Shown: piece by piece, positions 24,559 through 29,639 of the stretch
Position numbering within the stretch: position 1 is the stretch's first letter
How the letters are laid out: every line of letters begins with the position of its first letter
Source: Sphingobium sp.
GTDB taxonomy: Bacteria > Pseudomonadota > Alphaproteobacteria > Sphingomonadales > Sphingomonadaceae
DNA length: 29,639 bases
NCBI GenBank assembly: GCA_030148625.1
Contig: JASBTC010000334.1
Coordinates: 1 to 29,639, forward strand
Direction: 5' to 3'
Notes under the pieces: model-generated
The model's database searches: none
Told to the model about the DNA's origin: nothing
The model's input: only the letters and a program-made list of their open reading frames with translations
Translations under genes and position numbers: made by a program

Positions 24559-25392
24559 TCAGTGGCGAGCGATGCGCGGATCGAAATAGTCGCGCAGCGC
24601 ATCGCCGGTCAGGTTGATGCAGAGCAGCGAAATGACGATCAGGAGCCCGGGGAACAGCGATAGCCAGGGCGCGTCGGCCACGAATTGCCGGCTTTCCGCG
24701 AGGATCCCGCCCCAGCTCGGATAGGGTGGCGGCACACCCAGGCCAAGGAAGCTCAGCGCGCTTTCGGACAGCAGAGCCTGCGCGAAATAGGCGCTGGCCA
24801 GGACCGTGAGCGGCCCGACCATATTGGGCACGATATGGCGCAGGATGATGAAGATGTGCGGATGGCCGAACAGCCGCGCCGCCTCGACAAAGCCGCTTTC
24901 GCGTAGCGAGAGCACGCTGCCGCGCACGACGCGCGCGACATTGGGGGTATAGGCAAGCCCCAGCGCCAGCACGACGCCGGTTTCGCTGGCGCCGATGACC
25001 GAGATCAGCGCCAGCGCCAGCAAGATGCCCGGCATGGCCAGGAACGCGTCGATGAAGGCGGAGACGATCCGGTCGGTGACGCCCCGGAAATAGCCCGCGC
25101 TCGTTCCGATCACGATGCCGAGCAGCAACGAGACGGTGACAGTCGCCAGGCTGATCCGGATGCTGACCCCCGCCCCGACCAGCAGCCGGCTCAGCAGGTC
25201 GCGGCCGAACGGATCGGTGCCCAGCCAATGCACGCCCGATGGCGGCTGCAGCCGCGCCGCGACCGACAGGGCCAGCGGATCCTGCGGGGTCCAGAGCGAT
25301 CCGACCAATGCGAGGATGATGATGACGACGAGGCCGCAGGCGCTGGCCGCATAGGTCGGCGAACGCCGGATCTGGCGGACAAATCCCTTCAT
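24559..25392 (-). CDS. Peptide/nickel-type ABC transporter permease, DppC family
   Basis: 277 residues from MKGFVRQIRRSPTYAASACG. First helix near residues 14-32, then the DppC signature PPSGVHWLGTDPFGRDLLSR, four or five further helices and the EAA loop VEAARLFGHPHIFIILRHIV-PNMVGPL with LSFLGLGVPPPYPSWGGIL near the end, ending LRDYFDPRIARH. The ATG overlaps the TGA of the permease B gene (ATGA), a sign of translational coupling. It would pair with DppB in the inner membrane to move oligopeptides or similar ligands. It is intact, but its partner carries an amber codon and no ATPase gene follows; metA lies 18 bp away on the other strand. Confidence 0.93.
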   Translation of the reverse strand: MKGFVRQIRRSPTYAASACGLVVIIILALVGSLWTPQDPLALSVAARLQPPSGVHWLGTDPFGRDLLSRLLVGAGVSIRISLATVTVSLLLGIVIGTSAGYFRGVTDRIVSAFIDAFLAMPGILLALALISVIGASETGVVLALGLAYTPNVARVVRGSVLSLRESGFVEAARLFGHPHIFIILRHIVPNMVGPLTVLASAYFAQALLSESALSFLGLGVPPPYPSWGGILAESRQFVADAPWLSLFPGLLIVISLLCINLTGDALRDYFDPRIARH

Positions 25393-26333
25393 TGGTTCCT
25401 CACGCGCGGATCGAGCAGCGGGTAGATCAGATCCACGACGATATTGATCGCGATGTAGATCAGCACGATGAACAGCAAGGTGCCCTGCACCACCGGATAA
25501 TCGCGGGCATAGATCGCATCGACGAGGAAGCGGCCGAGCCCGGGCAGACCGAAGATCGTCTCGATCACCGCGGCACCGCTCAGCAGCGAGCCGAGGATCA
25601 GCCCGAGCATGGTCAGCGTCGGCGACAGCGCGTTCTTGAGCGTGTGCCGCCACAGCACCGCGCGCTCGGGGATGCCCTTGGCGCGGGCCTAGGCAATATA
25701 ATCCTGGCCCAGCACCTCGATGGTGCTCGCGCGCATCAGCCGGGTCAGGATCGCCGCCTCGACGAAGACCAGCGAGATCACCGGCATGACGATGTGGAGC
25801 AGCCATTCGGACGGCCGCTGCGAGAAATCGACGAGGCCCATGGTCGGCAACCAGCCCAGCGCCTCGCCGAAGAGCATGATCAGCAGCATGCCGACCCAGA
25901 AGCTGGGGACCGACAGGAACAATGTCGCCGCCGCGACGATCGCATTGTCGGGCCGGCGCCCGCGATAGCGCGCCGCCATGATCCCCGCGGGCAAGGCGAT
26001 CAGCGCGGCCAGCACGAAGGCGATGCCCACCACCTGCGCCGTCACCCAGAAATGTTCGAGCAATGCCGGCCCCACCGGATCGCCGGTCATGAACGACTGG
26101 CCGAGATCGCCGGTCAGCACCGCTTTCAGCCAGATCAGATATTGCACGGGCAGCGGCCGATCGAGCCCCATCTGCTCGCGGATCGCGGCGAGCTGCGCCG
26201 CATCGCCGACATCGCCGAGCAGCAGCGCGGCGGGATCGCCGGGCACCATGCGCAGCAGCGCGAAGATGAAGATCGAGGTGATCAGCAGCGTCGGAATGAC
26301 ACCGATCAGCCGGCGGATGAAGAAACCCATCAT
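25389..26333 (-). pseudogene. Peptide/nickel-type ABC transporter permease, DppB family, interrupted by an in-frame amber codon
   Basis: The upstream part (MMGFFIRRLIGVIPTLLITS to TIEVLGQDYIA) and the downstream part (ARAKGIPERAVLWRHTLKNA to LLDPRVRNQ) lie in one frame, separated by a single TAG at 25689-25691 (about residue 215). The join DYIA-stop-ARAKG falls inside the conserved EAA loop (normally DYIRTARAKG-like), so the missing residue is probably Ser, Gln, Glu or similar. No bases are lost and both halves look under normal codon use, so the change is recent, a sequencing error, or a read-through case. The start overlaps the stop of the binding-protein gene; ATG at 26330 is the alternative start. 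Without suppression, DppB is truncated before its last helices and the transporter should fail. Confidence 0.85.
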
Positions 26334-27949
26334 TCGGGCCGCACCTTCACGCCCCATAGCCGCGGCCGGCCAAAGGCCCAGGGCCGATATCCCTCCAGCC
26401 GCTTGCTGGCGATATCGACGACCAGATCATTGTACAGGCCGATGATCGGCACCTGTTTCTCCATTTCCAGATGGAGCGTATCGAGCAATTGCTGGATCTC
26501 CGCGTCGTTCGATGCCGTCTCCAGCCGCGCGACCAACGCGCGCGCGGTCGGATCGTCCCATTGCACGCTGGCGCGATCGGCCTTCGAACCGATGAAATTG
26601 CCGTAGAGCAGCGAGGGATGGCTGCGCGCCGAATAGCCGAAGGTCGAAAGCTGAAAATTGCCCGTCGTGAAATTGTGGAGCTGCGTCGCCCAGTCGTACA
26701 TCTCGATCTTCGCGTTGAACCCCGCCGCCGCGAGCATCGCCTGAACCGCGACCGCGCTGTCGTACATGTACGAGAATTTGCGATTGGCCTGGATGCGGAT
26801 CACCTGCCCGCGATAGCCCGCCTCATGCGCCAGGCGTCGTGCCAGCGCGGGATCATAGGCAAGCCAACGGTCCTCGACCGGGGCGTGATAGCGGCTGAGA
26901 TGCTGGGTCGCCGACGGATTGACCTCGGCGAGCCCGGCCGTCGAGAAAGTGGTGACCATGGCGGGCGAGATGGCATGCGCGATCGCCCGACGCATGCGGA
27001 CGTCGGACAGCAGCGGATCGCGCGTCTGCATCAACAGCACCGACCAGTCGAGCGTCTGCTGGCGATAGACGTTGATATCGCCCCGCGTCTTCGCGCGCGC
27101 ACTCACTTCGCGATAGGCGCTGAGCGGCACGGCGAACAGCAGGTCGATATTGCCCGCATAGACCGCCGACTTGGCAGCGATGCGATCGGGCGTCACCACG
27201 AAGACAAGGCGATCGGCATAAGCGATCTTCCGCCCGGTCACGCCGCTGGGCGGATCGCTGCGCGCCGCATAGCCGGCAAAACGGGTGAGCGTCACCGAGC
27301 GCCCCTTGCGCCAGGCACCGAGCATATAGGGGCCGGTGCCGACCGGCTTTCGCCATGTCCCGTCGGGCGCGACCGAGGATGGATGCAGGATCGCGGTCTG
27401 GCACTGGAGGTTCGCCATCCGGTCGAGGAACAGCACGCTCGGCTTGTTCAGCCGGAATGCGATGCGATCGGGCGCCAGCACCTCCACCGCGTCGAGCTTC
27501 AATCCCCCCGCCCCCGATCCGTCGTAGAATTCGCGGCAGCGAAAGCCGGTTTCGGGGCGCAGCATCCGATCCCACGACCATTTCACCTCGGCGGCGGTCA
27601 GCGGCGCACCATTGTGGAAACGCACCCCTTTGCGCAGCGTGAAGATATAGGTCCGGCCCGCATCGGAGACGTCGATCCGCTCGGCGAGCAACGGCCCCAC
27701 GGTCAGGTCGTCACGATAGCCGACCAATGATTCCCCGATATGGTAGAGCACCATGTCGGTATTGCCGTCGCGCAGCACGCCCGGATTGGTACTGAGGATG
27801 TCGGAATTGATCGCGACGCGGATCTCGCTGCCCGTGGCGGCCGGGGACGGCGACGATGGCGCGCCGAACCCGAACGCCCACAAGGCCGCACCACCCGCCA
27901 GCAGCAAGGGCAGGATCACCGGCGCGCGATCGCGCAGTGATCGCGCCAT
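26330..27949 (-). CDS. Peptide-type ABC transporter substrate-binding protein (SBP family 5)
   Basis: 539 residues from MARSLRDRAPVILPLLLAGG; the first 30 residues form a signal or membrane anchor with no lipobox Cys. The mature part has the family-5 features VLYHIGESLVGYRDDLTVGP, TYIFTLRKGVRFHNGAPLTA-AEVKWSWDRML, PVGTGPYMLGAWRKG, RMRRAIAHAIS and a C-terminal PIIGLYNDLVVDIASKRLEG. It should capture peptides or similar ligands in the periplasm for the two permeases. Its ATG lies 2 bp after the hydroxylase stop and its stop overlaps the next start, so all four genes form one operon. A start at 27976 would add nine residues and overlap the hydroxylase gene. The ligand is unknown. Confidence 0.92.
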   Translation of the reverse strand: MARSLRDRAPVILPLLLAGGAALWAFGFGAPSSPSPAATGSEIRVAINSDILSTNPGVLRDGNTDMVLYHIGESLVGYRDDLTVGPLLAERIDVSDAGRTYIFTLRKGVRFHNGAPLTAAEVKWSWDRMLRPETGFRCREFYDGSGAGGLKLDAVEVLAPDRIAFRLNKPSVLFLDRMANLQCQTAILHPSSVAPDGTWRKPVGTGPYMLGAWRKGRSVTLTRFAGYAARSDPPSGVTGRKIAYADRLVFVVTPDRIAAKSAVYAGNIDLLFAVPLSAYREVSARAKTRGDINVYRQQTLDWSVLLMQTRDPLLSDVRMRRAIAHAISPAMVTTFSTAGLAEVNPSATQHLSRYHAPVEDRWLAYDPALARRLAHEAGYRGQVIRIQANRKFSYMYDSAVAVQAMLAAAGFNAKIEMYDWATQLHNFTTGNFQLSTFGYSARSHPSLLYGNFIGSKADRASVQWDDPTARALVARLETASNDAEIQQLLDTLHLEMEKQVPIIGLYNDLVVDIASKRLEGYRPWAFGRPRLWGVKVRPE

Positions 27950-27951
27950 GG

Positions 27952-28623
27952 TCAGAGGTCGACCCATAGCCGCCACAGATTGGACACCGTCTTCGACAGC
28001 GTGTCGAACGATGCCGTTTTGCCGTCGCGCAGGAACATTTCGCGGCGCACCGTCTCGAGATCGAACAGCATCTGGCGATGCTCGGCGCTACGGATCAGCG
28101 ATTGTACCCAGCCAACCGCGACCGATCGCACGCCCCGCGTGACGGTTTCCACGCGGTGCAGGCTGGTCGACGGATAGAGCAGCATCGCCCCCGCCGACAG
28201 TTTGAAACTCTGCGTGCCCTGCATGTCCTCGATCGACAATTCGCCGCCGTCATACTCTTCGGGGTCGCCGAGGAAGATGGTGAAGGACAAGTCGGAGCGG
28301 ATCGACGGCTTGCCCGACATCACCGCATTGTCGACATGATCGCCATATCCCATGCCGGTCTCGTAGCGGCTGAACAATATCGGGCTGATCGTCTTCGGCC
28401 CGGCGGCGAGCGTGAACAGCTCGCTGCGCGCCAGCGCATCGGCGATCACCGTCTGCAACCGGTCGCGAACCGGCTTGCCCGCCTCGAGCTGAAGATTGTG
28501 CTTCACCTCGCGCGCGGCCCAGCCGGCGGTCTTTTCGCCGGGCGAAAAGGATTCGCGCGCCAGCATCTTGTGGATATCGGTGAGTTCGTCGGACGTCAGT
28601 ATGTCGGCAATGCAAAGGATCAT
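27952..28623 (-). CDS. PKHD-type Fe(II)/2-oxoglutarate hydroxylase (PiuC/YbiX family)
   Basis: 223 residues from MILCIADILTSDELTDIHKM. The jelly-roll core carries all expected iron and cosubstrate residues: His96 and Asp98 (YGDHVDN), His156 (SLHRVE) and Arg166 (TRGVRSVAVGWVQS), with FTIFLGDPEEYDGGELSIED between them. PKHD hydroxylases typically accompany TonB receptors and iron or nutrient uptake; here it heads an operon with a peptide-type binding protein and permeases. The reaction and target are unknown; hydroxylation of a peptide ligand is one possibility (inference). The ATG at 28623 has no strong ribosome-binding site. A palindrome lies 25 bp upstream. Confidence 0.93.
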   Translation of the reverse strand: MILCIADILTSDELTDIHKMLARESFSPGEKTAGWAAREVKHNLQLEAGKPVRDRLQTVIADALARSELFTLAAGPKTISPILFSRYETGMGYGDHVDNAVMSGKPSIRSDLSFTIFLGDPEEYDGGELSIEDMQGTQSFKLSAGAMLLYPSTSLHRVETVTRGVRSVAVGWVQSLIRSAEHRQMLFDLETVRREMFLRDGKTASFDTLSKTVSNLWRLWVDL

Positions 28624-28647
28624 GGCGCGCTCATTTGGTGCCGCACC

Positions 28648-28674
28648 ATGATCGTGAAGTCATTTCACGGTCAT
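28648..28674. promoter_or_regulatory. Imperfect 27-bp palindrome upstream of the PKHD operon
   Basis: ATGATCGTGAA (28648-28658) and TTCACGGTCAT (28664-28674) are complementary except for one position, around GTCAT. It is 25 bp ahead of the hydroxylase start, a usual operator position. It does not match Fur, Irr or other sites that I can recognise. Confidence 0.5.
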
Positions 28675-28690
28675 GACTGCGGTGTTCAAA

Positions 28691-28730
28691 GCGATGTCCG
28701 GTCGAATGCGGTCACCCGACCGGACATCGC
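28691..28730 (-). terminator. Strong hairpin after the secreted-protein gene, likely terminator
   Basis: Two perfect 14-base arms (GCGATGTCCGGTCG and CGACCGGACATCGC) around a 12-base loop. Read on the minus strand it is 25 bp beyond the stop of the gene at 28756 and is followed by TTTG, a short T stretch. Confidence 0.65.
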
Positions 28731-28755
28731 GGAATTCAGCGCTCGGGCGCGCGGG

Positions 28756-29436
28756 TCACCCCACCTGCTTGCCGGCGAGCAGCTTGTAACCCTTGCCGCT
28801 CATCGTGCCCTTCTCGCCGTCGAACAGCGCGAAGCTGTCGAGCAGCAACGCGACATAGCTGCATGACTTGTCGGTCTTGCCGTTCGCGGTGATCGACCGG
28901 CAGATCTGGTCCCCCTGCATCGCCCAGCTTCCGCTGGCCGGATATTTGGTCAGCTTGTAGCACCCCTTGGAGCCATTGAAATGGTCTTCGCCGAGCTTGA
29001 CGCCCGCGGGGCAGGCGCCGGGTGAGATCACTGCCCAGCTTCCCATCCAGCCGGACAGCGTGCCCGACTTGTCATAGTGAAGCGCGCTGCCGCCGCTGGC
29101 ATAAAGCGTGTTACCGGTCAGCGCCTTGCGCACCTGAAAGGCGTGAAGCGCGGGTGAGGTCACGCTGGGCAGCATCTTGGTGAAACCACGACCGCCCTCG
29201 CCGCCTTCACCGGCCAGCACCTTTTCGAGCGCGCGGTCGAAGCCGCCGGGGAAATCGTCGGTACCGGTCTCTGCGCCGGCCTCGTTACCTGTCTCCCCCG
29301 GTGCACCGCCCAAAGCCTGCATCGCGGTGGCGGCGATCGTCGCCGCGGCCGGCGGACCGGCAGTCTCGGCCGAAGCCGCCCCGCTCATCACCGCGCAAGC
29401 GCCGATACCATACCAGATCTTCGTCATCGTACGCAT
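28756..29436 (-). CDS. Secreted protein of unknown function (226 aa)
   Basis: Starts MRTMTKIWYGIGACAVMSGA with a signal peptide, probably cleaved after ASA near residue 23. A Gly/Ala/Glu-rich linker (about 25-85) is followed by a compact domain: KALTGNTLYASGGSALHYDK, GTLSGWMGSWAVISPGACPA, FNGSKGCYKLTKYPASGSWA and DQICRSITANGKTDKSCSYV. Four Cys (in ACPA, GCYK, ICRS and SCSY) could form two disulfides. The LTGNTLY...GSW...C pattern recalls small periplasmic proteins with a repeated GNTL/GxW/C unit, but I cannot name the family. The ATG at 29436 has GGGAGG six bases upstream. It is followed by a strong hairpin and is probably monocistronic or the last gene after the hydrolase. Confidence 0.8.
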   Translation of the reverse strand: MRTMTKIWYGIGACAVMSGAASAETAGPPAAATIAATAMQALGGAPGETGNEAGAETGTDDFPGGFDRALEKVLAGEGGEGGRGFTKMLPSVTSPALHAFQVRKALTGNTLYASGGSALHYDKSGTLSGWMGSWAVISPGACPAGVKLGEDHFNGSKGCYKLTKYPASGSWAMQGDQICRSITANGKTDKSCSYVALLLDSFALFDGEKGTMSGKGYKLLAGKQVG

Positions 29437-29480
29437 TCCAGCCTCCCTTATGTATCTCTCTGCGAGGATTGCGGCACGGT

Positions 29481-29639
29481 TCAGTACCAGACGCCGCGAT
29501 AGTGGCCGCGCAGGCCGGTTCCGATGAGCTTCGCGGTTTCGACACAGGCGGTTTCCGCGTCGTCGATCGTGCCCGAATGCTGCATGAAGCCGTGGGTCAG
29601 CGATCCGTAATTCCTGTAGATCACCGGCACGCCTTCGGC
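29481..29639 (-). CDS. Alpha/beta hydrolase (acetyl esterase/lipase, HSL-like), C-terminal fragment
   Basis: Only the last 52 residues are in the window: AEGVPVIYRNYGSLTHGFMQ, followed by HSGTIDDAETACVETAKLIG and a Tyr-ended tail. The LTHGFMQHSG segment holds the catalytic His of the hormone-sensitive-lipase-like alpha/beta hydrolase family, and GVPVIYRNY is the strand preceding it. The rest, including the nucleophile Ser, lies beyond the right edge. It ends 45 bp before the secreted-protein gene on the same strand. Confidence 0.85.
   Translation of the reverse strand, partial: AEGVPVIYRNYGSLTHGFMQHSGTIDDAETACVETAKLIGTGLRGHYRGVWY

Overview
The window looks like the chromosome of a sphingomonad (order Sphingomonadales, Sphingomonas or a close relative). 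The evidence is high GC with strong third-position GC, so nearly every gene throws long antisense shadow frames; small proteins of sphingomonad type; an exosortase-A-associated glycosylation locus; intracellular polyester (PHA) depolymerase; and Caulobacter/sphingomonad-like promoters with very short leaders. I see no tRNA, rRNA, transposase, phage structural gene or CRISPR array. The species call is inference from protein resemblance, not a database match.

Layout. 1-4455 (minus): tamA followed by overlapping tamB, an outer-membrane translocation/assembly pair; tamB runs off the left edge. 4542-5150: two small ORFs. 5229-6500: an S24 (LexA/cI-like) repressor facing two small genes across a region with three phased copies of a palindrome, a compact autoregulated switch. 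6512-12004: a membrane protein and a Daro_2409-type glycosyltransferase (minus), divergent from a 55-aa membrane peptide, an exosortase-A-type O-glycosylation ligase and an asparagine-synthase-like protein (plus). 12168-13100: a secreted beta-helix protein. 13269-16147: a PfpI/DJ-1 protein divergent from topoisomerase IB and an MscS channel. 16149-17084: a DUF2167 membrane protein. 17371-19096: a MaoC-like hydratase and a thiolase. 19227-20172: SoxR and a divergent VOC protein, with a clear SoxR box between them. 20302-23452: PHA depolymerase divergent from an MsbA-like ABC exporter. 23458-24540: promoter, S-box-clan SAM riboswitch and metA. 24559-28623 (minus): PKHD hydroxylase, peptide-type binding protein, permease B interrupted by an amber codon, and permease C, with no ATPase gene nearby. 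28756-29639 (minus): a secreted protein and the C-terminus of an alpha/beta hydrolase.

The regulatory DNA is the most informative part. It includes the three-operator switch, the SoxR promoter with the MerR-type 19-bp spacer, a compact SAM riboswitch with a possible loop-to-tail pseudoknot and a hairpin over the metA ribosome-binding site, and a recurring -10-like element 6-7 nt ahead of start codons that suggests leaderless transcripts. MetA carries Glu at position 111, which predicts acetyl-CoA rather than succinyl-CoA use. No single segment is an obvious new defence or mobile system. The best candidates for undescribed biology are the S24 switch module and the riboswitch variant.
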